DNA of 64,000 bases from Halomonas nitroreducens. GTDB lineage: Bacteria; Pseudomonadota; Gammaproteobacteria; Pseudomonadales; Halomonadaceae. The stretch's first letter is position 1. Each line of letters starts with the position of its first letter. The notes under the pieces were generated by a model. That model made no database searches and was not told the origin of the DNA. It was given only the letters and a program-made list of their open reading frames with translations. Shown piece by piece: positions 16,574-24,955 of this stretch. Made by a program: the position numbers and the translations under genes. Location of the stretch: assembly GCF_003966155.1 (NCBI RefSeq), contig NZ_RXNS01000002.1, positions 124,001 through 188,000 of the forward strand, read 5' to 3'.

Positions 16574-19177
16574 GTGCTTGAAGCCTATCGCCAACATGTC
16601 GAGGAGCGTGCCCAGGCCGGCGTTCCGCCGAAGCCCCTGAACGCCGAGCAGACGGCTGCCCTGGTCGAGCTGCTGAAGAACCCGCCCGCCGGGGAAGAAG
16701 AGGCCATTCTCGACCTGCTCACCAACCGGGTCCCGCCGGGCGTCGACGAGGCCGCCTACGTCAAGGCCGGCTTCCTCACCGCGATCGCCAAGGGCGAGGC
16801 CGAGTCCCCGCTGATCGACCGCGTCCATGCGGTCAAGCTGCTGGGCACCATGCAGGGCGGCTACAACATCGTCTCCCTGGTCGAGTTGCTGGACGATGAG
16901 GCGCTGGCCGGCGAGGTCGGCGAGCAGCTCAAGCATACCCTGCTGATGTTCGATGCCTTCCACGACGTCGACGAGCGCGCCAAGGCCGGCAACACCGTGG
17001 CCAAGGACATCATCCGGTCCTGGGCCGAGGCCGAGTGGTTCCTCTCCAAGCCGGCCCTCGACGAGAAGATCACCCTGACCGTGTTCAAGGTGCCCGGCGA
17101 GACCAACACCGACGACCTCTCCCCGGCCCCGGATGCCTGGTCGCGCCCGGACATCCCGCTGCATGCCAACGCCATGCTCAAGAACGAGCGCGACGGCATC
17201 ACCCCCGAGGAGCCCGGCGTCACCGGTCCGCTCAAGCAGATCGAGGAGGTCAAGGCCAAGGGCTTCCCGGTCGCCTATGTCGGCGACGTGGTGGGTACCG
17301 GTTCCTCGCGCAAGTCCGCCACCAACTCCGTGCTGTGGTTCTTCGGTGACGACATCCCCAATGTCCCGAACAAGCGCGCCGGCGGCTTCTGCTTCGGCGG
17401 CAAGATCGCCCCGATCTTCTTCAACACCATGGAAGACTCCGGTGCCCTGCCCGTCGAGATGGACGTCGAGAAGCTCGCGATGGGCGACGTCATCGACGTC
17501 TACCCTTACGAGGGCAAGGTCTGCAAGCATGGCACCGACGAGGTGCTGACCACCTTCGAGCTCAAGACCCAGCTGCTGCTCGATGAGGTGCGCGCCGGCG
17601 GCCGTATCCCGCTGATCATCGGCCGCGGCCTGACCGCCAAGGCCCGCGAGTCCCTGGGCCTCGAGCCCTCCGAGGTCTTCCGCAAGCCGGAGCAGCCCGC
17701 CGACACCGGCAAGGGCTTCACCCTGGCCCAGAAGATGGTCGGCAAGGCCTGCGGCATGGACGGCGTGCGCCCGGGCATGTACTGCGAGCCGAAGATGACC
17801 ACCGTGGGCTCCCAGGACACCACCGGTCCGATGACCCGTGACGAGCTCAAGGACCTGGCCTGCCTGGGCTTCCAGGCCGACCTGGTGATGCAGTCCTTCT
17901 GCCACACCAGCGCCTACCCGAAGCCGGTGGACGTGGAGACCCACCACACCCTGCCCGACTTCATCATGAACCGCGGCGGCGTCTCGCTGCGCCCGGGCGA
18001 CGGCATCATCCACTCCTGGCTGAACCGCATGCTGCTGCCCGATACCGTGGGCACTGGCGGCGACTCTCACACGCGCTTCCCGATGGGCATCTCCTTCCCG
18101 GCGGGCTCCGGTCTGGTGGCCTTCGCCGCCGCCACCGGGGTGATGCCGCTGGACATGCCGGAATCGGTGCTGGTGCGCTTCAAGGGCAAGCGCCAGCCCG
18201 GCGTCACCCTGCGTGACCTGGTCCACGCCATCCCCTACTACGCCATCCAGCAGGGCCTGCTGACCGTCGAGAAGTCCGGCAAGAAGAACGCCTTCTCCGG
18301 TCGCGTCCTGGAGATCGAGGGGCTCGAGGACCTCACCGTGGAGCAGGCCTTCGAACTCTCCGACGCGTCCGCCGAACGCTCCGCGGCCGGCTGCACCATT
18401 ACCCTGGGCGAGGACTCGGTCGCCGAGTACCTGAAGTCCAACATCACCCTGCTCAAGTGGATGATCGCCAACGGCTATGGTGACAGGCGCACCATCGAGC
18501 GCCGCATCCTGGCCATGGAGGAGTGGCTGGCCAACCCGAGCCTGATGCGCGCCGACAAGGACGCCGAGTACGCCGAGGTCATCGAGATCGACCTCGACCA
18601 GCTGGCCGAGCCGGTACTGTGCGCCCCGAACGATCCGGACGATGCCCGCCTGCTCTCCGAGGTGGCCGGCCAGTCCATCGACGAGGTGTTCATCGGCTCG
18701 TGCATGACCAACATCGGCCACTTCCGCGCCGCCGGCAAGCTGCTCGAGAAGCAGCCCGCCGGCAGCCTGAAGACCAAGCTGTGGCTGGCACCGCCGACCA
18801 AGATGGACCAGCACCAGCTGACCGAGGAAGGCTACTACGGCATCTACGGCCGCGCCGGGGCCCGCATGGAAATGCCCGGCTGCTCGCTGTGCATGGGCAA
18901 CCAGGCACGGGTCGCCGCCAAGAGCACCGTGGTCTCCACCTCCACCCGCAACTTCCCCAATCGCCTGGGCGATGGCGCCGATGTCTACCTGGCCTCCGCC
19001 GAGCTGGCCGCGGTCGCCGCGGTGGAAGGCCGGCTGCCCTCCGTCGAGGAGTACCAGCGCTATATGGGCGAGTTCGACGCCATGGCCGGCGAGATCTATC
19101 GCTACATGAACTTCCACGAGATCGAGGAGTTCCAGAAGGCTGCCTCGAACGTGATCCCGGTGGCTCAGGAGGCCTGA
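16574..19177 (+). CDS. acnB: Aconitate hydratase B
   Basis: Bifunctional aconitase / 2-methylisocitrate dehydratase of the TCA cycle, cytoplasmic, 867 aa against 865 in E. coli. The [4Fe-4S] ligands are Cys710 (GSCMTNIGH), Cys770 and Cys773 (CSLCMGN), almost the E. coli numbering. The HEAT-like N-terminal domain opens with [21 protein letters not shown]. The start is a GTG at 16574: it aligns with the family N-terminus and has GAGGG seven bases upstream, whereas the longer open frame to 16385 has no such support. It is monocistronic with its own promoter and terminator. AcnB is known in E. coli as an iron-responsive RNA-binding protein; nothing here tests that. Confidence 0.97.
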   Translation: MLEAYRQHVEERAQAGVPPKPLNAEQTAALVELLKNPPAGEEEAILDLLTNRVPPGVDEAAYVKAGFLTAIAKGEAESPLIDRVHAVKLLGTMQGGYNIVSLVELLDDEALAGEVGEQLKHTLLMFDAFHDVDERAKAGNTVAKDIIRSWAEAEWFLSKPALDEKITLTVFKVPGETNTDDLSPAPDAWSRPDIPLHANAMLKNERDGITPEEPGVTGPLKQIEEVKAKGFPVAYVGDVVGTGSSRKSATNSVLWFFGDDIPNVPNKRAGGFCFGGKIAPIFFNTMEDSGALPVEMDVEKLAMGDVIDVYPYEGKVCKHGTDEVLTTFELKTQLLLDEVRAGGRIPLIIGRGLTAKARESLGLEPSEVFRKPEQPADTGKGFTLAQKMVGKACGMDGVRPGMYCEPKMTTVGSQDTTGPMTRDELKDLACLGFQADLVMQSFCHTSAYPKPVDVETHHTLPDFIMNRGGVSLRPGDGIIHSWLNRMLLPDTVGTGGDSHTRFPMGISFPAGSGLVAFAAATGVMPLDMPESVLVRFKGKRQPGVTLRDLVHAIPYYAIQQGLLTVEKSGKKNAFSGRVLEIEGLEDLTVEQAFELSDASAERSAAGCTITLGEDSVAEYLKSNITLLKWMIANGYGDRRTIERRILAMEEWLANPSLMRADKDAEYAEVIEIDLDQLAEPVLCAPNDPDDARLLSEVAGQSIDEVFIGSCMTNIGHFRAAGKLLEKQPAGSLKTKLWLAPPTKMDQHQLTEEGYYGIYGRAGARMEMPGCSLCMGNQARVAAKSTVVSTSTRNFPNRLGDGADVYLASAELAAVAAVEGRLPSVEEYQRYMGEFDAMAGEIYRYMNFHEIEEFQKAASNVIPVAQEA

Positions 19178-19244
19178 GCCCCACCATCGACGCCGATGCT
19201 CGCACCATCGAAGGCCCGCCGCCCGGCGGGTCCGTCGACCACCG

Positions 19245-19272
19245 AAGCGCCCCGTCCGGGGCGCTTTTTTTC
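19245..19272 (+). terminator. Rho-independent terminator of acnB
   Basis: Perfect 8-bp stem GCGCCCCG / CGGGGCGC (19247-19264) with a two-base core loop, followed by eight T. It stands 68 bases after the acnB stop. Confidence 0.92.
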
Positions 19273-19357
19273 ATGCTCTCCCCCCACCAAGGGGGCATTT
19301 TCCCCTCGCCCGTCTGTGGCATCATCGGGGCCTCACTATCATCGCTGCGAGGTTCCC

Positions 19358-19843
19358 ATGACGTCCATCGTCACCCCCGATATCTGCGACGCCTATCCGG
19401 AAGTCGCGGTCCTCGAGCCGCTGTTCGTCAACTTCGGTGGCCTGGAGGCCTTCTGCGGACCGGTGCGCACCGTGAAATGCTTCGAGGACAACTCGCTGGT
19501 CAAGCAGGCCGTCGCCGAGCCCGGCGACGGGGCCGTACTGGTCGTCGACGCCGGCGGCTCGACCCGCTGCGCAATGCTCGGCGACATGCTGGCCGAGCAG
19601 GCCGCCGGCAACGGCTGGTCCGGCGTGATCCTGTACGGCTGCGTGCGCGACGTGGACATCCTGGCCGAGACCGACCTCGGCATCCAGGCACTGGCCGCCC
19701 ACCCCCGCAAGAGCGAGAAACGCGGCGAGGGCCAGCGGGATCTCCCGGTCAGCTTCGCCGGGGTGACGATCACCCCCGGCCAGTGGGTCTACGCCGACAA
19801 CAACGGCATCCTGGTCGCCGACCAGCGCCTGACGCTGCCGTGA
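19358..19843 (+). CDS. rraA: RraA family protein
   Basis: Protein of 161 aa of the RraA fold. In E. coli RraA binds RNase E and restrains RNA decay; close relatives are class II HMG/CHA aldolases. The N-terminus [41 protein letters not shown] and [17 protein letters not shown] are typical. The start is the ATG after GCGAGGTTCCC, the longer open frame crossing the acnB terminator. GCVRDVD carries the Arg-Asp pair that aldolase-type members use for metal binding, so both roles remain possible. Confidence 0.88.
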   Translation: MTSIVTPDICDAYPEVAVLEPLFVNFGGLEAFCGPVRTVKCFEDNSLVKQAVAEPGDGAVLVVDAGGSTRCAMLGDMLAEQAAGNGWSGVILYGCVRDVDILAETDLGIQALAAHPRKSEKRGEGQRDLPVSFAGVTITPGQWVYADNNGILVADQRLTLP

Positions 19844-19914
19844 TCGCCCCTGGGATTGCCCCGCTCCCCCGGAGGGTGCCACCCTGAGGCCATGACCTCA
19901 CCATCGCGTCGTTC

Positions 19915-21798
19915 ATGCTGGCCCTGCCCCGATTGACCGGCGATGTGTTGCGCAGCCTGCGCGAGCACCTGCGCCCGCTCGTCGCCTATCACCTGTTCTT
20001 CACGCTGCTGGCCTCCAGCCTGCTGCTGCCGGCGGCGGGCTGGGCCCTGGCTCACCTGCTCGGACACTTTGGCCGGCCACTGCTCTCCCCGGGGGCCCTG
20101 CTCGAGATCCTGCTGACCCCCGCAGGCCAGGCCTGGCTGCTGGCCGCCCTGGGCGTCATCTTCCTGCTGCTGTACCTGCAGCAGGCCGGCATGACCCTGG
20201 TCGCGGTGCGCCCGCGGGACCATCACGTCCGCCTGGCCTTCGAGGCCCTGTGGGGCAGCCTGCGGCGGCTGCCATCGCTGTGCGGCCTGGTCGTGCTCCA
20301 GGTCGGCAGCCAGTTGCTGCTGGCGCTGCCGCTGGTGTTGGCCCTGGTGGGGCTGCACGACCTTCTGCTGGGCCGCCTGGACTCCTACTACGTCCAGCAG
20401 GTGCGCCCGCCGGCATTCTGGGGCTTCCTGGCCGCGGCCCTGCCGCTGGTACTGCTCTGGGCGGTGGCGGCCGCCACCCTCTACACGCGCTGGCACCTGG
20501 CCTTGCCGGTGCTGATCCTCGAGGAGGCGTCCCCGCGACGTGCCCTGGCCCGCAGCGTCGCCTTGACCCGCAGCCGCGGGCATGACATCGCGCTGTCGAT
20601 CCTGGTGCTGCTGGCGGTGATCCTCGCCCTGCCACTCGCGGCGAGCGCCGCCTTCGATGCCCTCTTCACGCCCTTGCTCGGGCACTTGCCCGAGCGCCGG
20701 GCGGTGCTGGTTCCCGCCATGCTCGGCTATGTGGGGCTGTATGTGCTGGTCACCCTGGCCATCACCTTCCTCGGCATCGCCGCCAACGCCCTGATGGGAG
20801 CCTGCCTGTACCTGCGCCTGGCGCATCGCGAGCCCAGGCCGCCCGCCCCACCCGTCGGCGCCCATCCGGGCCGACTGGCCTGGGCCGTGGAGCTGGCCGT
20901 GGTGCTGTTCGCGATCGGTCAGGCCTGGCTGATCGTCAACCGCTTCGAGCTGCGCGAGGAGGTGGCGATCATTGCCCATCGGGGGAGTTCGCTGAAGGCC
21001 CCGGAGAACACCCTGGCAGCCATCGATCAGGCCATCGTCGACGGCGCCGACCTGATCGAGGTCGATGCCCGCCTGACCGCCGATCAGCAGGTGGTGCTCC
21101 ACCACGACAGCAGCCTGGCCCGGCTCTCCGGCGATGCCCGGCGCATCGCCAGCCTCGACCGAGCCAGCCTCGACGAGGTGGACGTGGGCAGCTGGTTCGG
21201 CGATCCCTATGTGGGCACCCGGATTCCCGGCCTCGACGAGGCGCTGGTCCGGGTCCGTGGGCGCGCCGGCCTGATGATCGAGCTCAAGCCCTCGGCGGGG
21301 AACGGTCCGACCCTGGTGCGGCAGGTGCTCGATGTCCTGGCCAAGGAACGCTCGGCACGCCTGGCCTGCCGCGAGCGTGCCCCCGACGGCATCCGGCGCG
21401 CCGCCTGTGGGGAGCCCGCCGTGCTGGAGCAAGTGGCGCTGGCGACCCAGGCCTACTCGCTGCTCGCCGAGATCGAGCGCCAGGCCCCCCGGGCCCGCAC
21501 CATCCTGCTGGCTCAGCTGGTGATGCGCGGCACCCTGCCGCGACATGGCTTCGATGCCCTGGCCCTGCGCCACAACCGCATCGACGCAGACGAGGTGCGC
21601 CGCGCCCACCACTATGGCTACCGGCTCTATGCCTGGACCATCAACGACCCGGCACGCATGTCGCGGCTGATCGACCTCGGCGTGGACGGCATCATCACCG
21701 ACCGCCCGGACCGGCTGGCGGCGCTGATCGCCGAACGCCACCGGCTCGGCGACGGGGCCCTGATGCTGGTCAAGCTGCGCAACTGGCTGCGGGGATGA
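19915..21798 (+). CDS. Membrane glycerophosphodiester phosphodiesterase
   Basis: Protein of 627 aa in two parts. Residues 1-330 hold about seven or eight membrane segments (for example AYHLFFTLLASSLLLPAAGWAL), the GDPD membrane domain. From about residue 350 a GDPD catalytic domain follows: IIAHRGSSLKAPENTLAAI with the catalytic His-Arg, LIEVDARLTAD with metal ligands, and VVLHHDSSL. It would hydrolyse glycerophosphodiesters to glycerol-3-phosphate and an alcohol at the membrane. The first ATG (MLALPRLTGD) is 71 bases after rraA. Its stop is eight bases from the stop of the convergent ggt gene. Confidence 0.88.
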   Translation: MLALPRLTGDVLRSLREHLRPLVAYHLFFTLLASSLLLPAAGWALAHLLGHFGRPLLSPGALLEILLTPAGQAWLLAALGVIFLLLYLQQAGMTLVAVRPRDHHVRLAFEALWGSLRRLPSLCGLVVLQVGSQLLLALPLVLALVGLHDLLLGRLDSYYVQQVRPPAFWGFLAAALPLVLLWAVAAATLYTRWHLALPVLILEEASPRRALARSVALTRSRGHDIALSILVLLAVILALPLAASAAFDALFTPLLGHLPERRAVLVPAMLGYVGLYVLVTLAITFLGIAANALMGACLYLRLAHREPRPPAPPVGAHPGRLAWAVELAVVLFAIGQAWLIVNRFELREEVAIIAHRGSSLKAPENTLAAIDQAIVDGADLIEVDARLTADQQVVLHHDSSLARLSGDARRIASLDRASLDEVDVGSWFGDPYVGTRIPGLDEALVRVRGRAGLMIELKPSAGNGPTLVRQVLDVLAKERSARLACRERAPDGIRRAACGEPAVLEQVALATQAYSLLAEIERQAPRARTILLAQLVMRGTLPRHGFDALALRHNRIDADEVRRAHHYGYRLYAWTINDPARMSRLIDLGVDGIITDRPDRLAALIAERHRLGDGALMLVKLRNWLRG

Positions 21799-21806
21799 CG
21801 GCCGCG

Positions 21807-23630
21807 TCAGTCCTCGCCGGCGGTGTCGCCTCCTCGCGGGTCGCTGGCAGCGACCAGGCCATCGTTGCCACGCCGCAGGACCTGCAGGCCACTGGTCAGC
21901 GCACCGGTTTCGACATCGTGCCCTCGCTCGGCGAGGGCGCTGCGCACCGCCTCGGGATAGCCATCCGCCTCGAGACGGACCAGCCCCTCACGCGTGACCA
22001 CATGCGGCAGGCCGATGGCCGTTGCCGGGTCGAGCTGCCAGTCCAGCAGGGCCACCAAGGTCTTGGCCAGGTAATGGACGATGGCAGCGCCGCCGGAGGT
22101 CCCCAGACTCGCCACCAGGTCGCCGCTCTCCCGGTCGAAGACCAGGGTCGGGCTCATGCTCGAACGCGGCCGCTTGCCGGCGGCCACCCGGTTGGTGAAC
22201 GGGGTGCCCTGCTGATCCGCCGGGCGGAAGGAGAAATCGGTCAGCCCGCTGTTGAGCAGATAGCCACCGGGCTTGCCGGTCCCCCCATCGGCCAGCAGTC
22301 GCGCCCCGAACGACTGTCCGACGGAGGTGGTCACGGCCACGGCCTGTCCCGCGGCATCGATAACGCTGATATGGCTCGTGCCGTGCTCCGCCTGGACGGG
22401 CGACATCGCCCAGGCGCTGTCCAGGGCGCCCGGGTTGCCCGCTCCCACTTGATCATCGTCCAGGCGCTGCTCGCCGATGAGGTCGGCGCGACTGGCCAGG
22501 TAATCGTCGGCCAGCAGCGTCGACCAGTCGCCGCCCGGCGGGTCGACGAAGCCCGGATCGGCGATGTAGCGGTTGCGGTCGGCGAGCGCCAGCCGCGACG
22601 CCTCGACGAAGCGATGCAGCCAGGCCGCTGTCGGCCGCCCCTTCTCCAACGGCGCCTCCAGCGGGGAGAGCTCGGCGAGCATGCCGAGCATCTGCATGAT
22701 GGAAAGGTGCCCTGAGGACGGCGGCGGGAAGCCACAGACCCGCCAGCGCCGCCAGGGGACACAAAGCGGCTCGCGCTCCTTGGCGACATAGGTGGCGAGG
22801 TCCTCGAGGCTCATTGCGCCTGGCAGCTCGGGATGTCCCTGGACCCGGGCCACCAGGTCCTCGGCGACGGCGCCGGTATGCAGCGCCGAACTGCCCTGCT
22901 CGGCGATCAGGCGGAGGATCGCCGCCAGGGCGGGATTGGTCAGCGTATTGCCTGCCGGCAGGGGGTCATCGTCCTCCGTGAAGTAGAGGGCGGCCACCGC
23001 GCCGTCGTCGGCGAGCTCGGCGGCCGCCGCCAGCTCATGGTGCAAGCGGTGACTCACCGGGACCCCCTGCTCGGCCAGCGTGATGGCCGGCGCGACGAGG
23101 CTCGCCCAGGCCAGGCGGCCGTGAGCCTTGTGGGCCACCTCCAGCATCCTCAGCATGCCCGGCACCCCGACGGCACGGCCACTGGAGGCAGCCACGGGCA
23201 AGGTCAGCGGCTTGCCCTCTCCGTCCATGAACAAGGTCTCGTCCACCCCAGCGGGCGCACTCTCCCGACCGTCGAAGGCCCGCACCTGCTCCCCGTCGAA
23301 GTGCATCAGGAAACCGCCACCGCCGATGCCGCTGGATTGGGGGTGCACCAGGGCCAGTACCAGCTGCGCGGCGACGGCGGCGTCGATGGCCGAGCCTCCG
23401 GCGGCGAGGACCTGATGGCCCACGTCGCTGGCCAGCGGGTGCGGTGTGACGATGGCGAAGGGCTCGGCCGCCTCGCCGGACAGGCGGGCCTGATCGCCGA
23501 GATCGGAGGCGTCAGGACGCTGGTACTCGAACGACGACTCGGCCTGGCTCAGCGGGGGGATGAGCACCAGCAGGGTGCCCAGCACCGCCTGACCCAGTCG
23601 ACGGCGGAATGGCGGGGGATGTCTCTCCAT
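21807..23630 (-). CDS. ggt: Gamma-glutamyltransferase, periplasmic
   Basis: N-terminal nucleophile hydrolase that cleaves the gamma-glutamyl bond of glutathione and related peptides; 607 aa. A signal peptide is visible (RRRLGQAVLGTLLVLIPPLSQA), so it acts in the periplasm. SSGIGGGGFLMHF and the substrate-binding DGRESAP are in the future large subunit. The nucleophile is Thr418 in HGTSHISVID, where autocleavage should occur. LNSGLTDFSF and KRPRSSMSPT follow in the small subunit. The ATG of MERHPPPFRRR is used; the long 5' open frame overlaps the neighbouring membrane protein gene on the same strand. Confidence 0.92.
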   Translation of the reverse strand: MERHPPPFRRRLGQAVLGTLLVLIPPLSQAESSFEYQRPDASDLGDQARLSGEAAEPFAIVTPHPLASDVGHQVLAAGGSAIDAAVAAQLVLALVHPQSSGIGGGGFLMHFDGEQVRAFDGRESAPAGVDETLFMDGEGKPLTLPVAASSGRAVGVPGMLRMLEVAHKAHGRLAWASLVAPAITLAEQGVPVSHRLHHELAAAAELADDGAVAALYFTEDDDPLPAGNTLTNPALAAILRLIAEQGSSALHTGAVAEDLVARVQGHPELPGAMSLEDLATYVAKEREPLCVPWRRWRVCGFPPPSSGHLSIMQMLGMLAELSPLEAPLEKGRPTAAWLHRFVEASRLALADRNRYIADPGFVDPPGGDWSTLLADDYLASRADLIGEQRLDDDQVGAGNPGALDSAWAMSPVQAEHGTSHISVIDAAGQAVAVTTSVGQSFGARLLADGGTGKPGGYLLNSGLTDFSFRPADQQGTPFTNRVAAGKRPRSSMSPTLVFDRESGDLVASLGTSGGAAIVHYLAKTLVALLDWQLDPATAIGLPHVVTREGLVRLEADGYPEAVRSALAERGHDVETGALTSGLQVLRRGNDGLVAASDPRGGDTAGED

Positions 23631-23686
23631 GGCCTCGGCTCCCGTGATGATCGCGACAAAGCCCCACCAGCATAGGCGATGTCGGC

Positions 23687-24106
23687 TCAGCGCCGACACC
23701 GCCAGGCCGCCACCAGGCCCAATAGCGACATCCCGAGCAGCCCGGCGGCGGTCCAACCGAGGCCCTCGACCAGCCGGTGGAAGGCGCCGGGCGCCGGCCG
23801 GGAGCGGGCGGCCATGCCATGGGCCGCCAGCAGGCTGCCGCCATACAGCAGCAGGGTCACCAGGCCCAGGGGCAGCGCCGACCCCAGGGGCGCCACGGCG
23901 CGGGTCAGGCGCCAGGGGGACGCTGCCGACGGCTGCTCGGCCTGGCGGCGTCGGGTCGGGCGGGCGGCGGGACGCCTGGTGCGCGTCCGGCGGCGGGGGC
24001 CACCCCCCAGCCGGCCGGCGAGCCAGCTCACTGCACGCCACAGTGCCCAGCCCAGGGTGAAGCATACCGACAGGGCCAGGCCACCCATCACCAGGAAATA
24101 CGCCAT
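23687..24106 (-). CDS. Small membrane protein, 139 aa
   Basis: Not recognised. Three hydrophobic stretches are visible: MAYFLVMGGLALSVCFTLGW at the N-terminus, LGLVTLLLYGGSLLAAHGMA in the centre and GWTAAGLLGMSLLGLVAAW at the end. A strongly basic, Arg-rich loop lies between the first two (PRRRTRTRRPAARPTRRR). The start is the ATG with AAGGA seven bases upstream; an in-frame ATG 18 codons earlier lacks one. It lies between the universal stress protein gene and ggt on the same strand. Confidence 0.7.
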   Translation of the reverse strand: MAYFLVMGGLALSVCFTLGWALWRAVSWLAGRLGGGPRRRTRTRRPAARPTRRRQAEQPSAASPWRLTRAVAPLGSALPLGLVTLLLYGGSLLAAHGMAARSRPAPGAFHRLVEGLGWTAAGLLGMSLLGLVAAWRCRR

Positions 24107-24178
24107 CAAGAGGTCCTTCACGTCGACTACGGGGCGCCCATGATGCCAAATGGCTGGCACGCTGTGGACGCCAATCGC

Positions 24179-24955
24179 TCAGGGCACCACCACCAGCGGG
24201 ATCGTCAGCCGCAGGAGCCAGTCAGGATCCTCGCCGAGCAGCGTCTCGAGCTCGCCGCGATGCAGCAGCAGGGCCCCGTTGCGGCACACCGCCAGGCGCC
24301 GTGCCAGGGTCGCCGCATCGCTCCTGGGGATCGGCTCGAGCGTGTCGAAGAGCGCCGCCAAGGGCCCGGGAATCAGCCCAGCCTCGCCCTGGCGCGGATC
24401 GGCCAGCACCCGCAGGGGACCCGGCGCCACCGGGATGCCCTGGTCATCCCAGATGACGACCGGACATGGGGCCGAGAGGATCAGGCCACGACTGGTGGAA
24501 CCCAGCGCGCCGCCCCAGCCACTGGTTACCCCCGACCGGCCGAGCAGCATCACATCGCCCGGCCCGGCAATCGACAGGGCCTCGCTGATCACGCGCCCGC
24601 GACTGATGCGCAGCGAATGCCGGAGTTCTCGCCCGGCGACCGCGCCTTCCAGCGCCCGGGCGACCCGCTGTGCCTGACGGGCCAGGCTCGCCTCGAGCTG
24701 GGGGGTCGTCAGGCGCCGGGCCAGCCCCGAGACAGCCCCGATCTCACGGGCAAACGGAAAGGCCACGCTGTGCAGGAGATCCTGATCCTCGACGTAGAGG
24801 GCCACCAGCTCGACCCCCTCGCGCTCGGCCAGCTCCACCGCCAGGGATAGCGCCGCCAGGCTGTGTTGCGAGGCGTCCAGCAGGGCCAGGACCCGGGCCG
24901 CGGCCAGCATGGCCTCATCGGCCCCGGCCTCCCGGGGATCGTCAGCCTTGGTCAC
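24179..24955 (-). CDS. Universal stress protein (UspA family), 258 aa
   Basis: Usp-fold cytoplasmic protein. The nucleotide-binding signature G-x2-G-x9-G-S is complete (GRSGVTSGWG through ALGS) followed by PCPVVIWDD. At 258 aa it has room for a second, degenerate Usp unit in the C-terminal 90 residues, where no signature is seen. The GTG start is favoured because AGGAGG lies seven bases upstream; it overlaps the end of the Lon-like gene by 14 bases, so translation is probably coupled to the protease. Confidence 0.85.
   Translation of the reverse strand: MTKADDPREAGADEAMLAAARVLALLDASQHSLAALSLAVELAEREGVELVALYVEDQDLLHSVAFPFAREIGAVSGLARRLTTPQLEASLARQAQRVARALEGAVAGRELRHSLRISRGRVISEALSIAGPGDVMLLGRSGVTSGWGGALGSTSRGLILSAPCPVVIWDDQGIPVAPGPLRVLADPRQGEAGLIPGPLAALFDTLEPIPRSDAATLARRLAVCRNGALLLHRGELETLLGEDPDWLLRLTIPLVVVP

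Noticed and set aside
16445..19117. Open frame of 890 codons on the minus strand
   Set aside because: Shadow of acnB; no motif or family resemblance.
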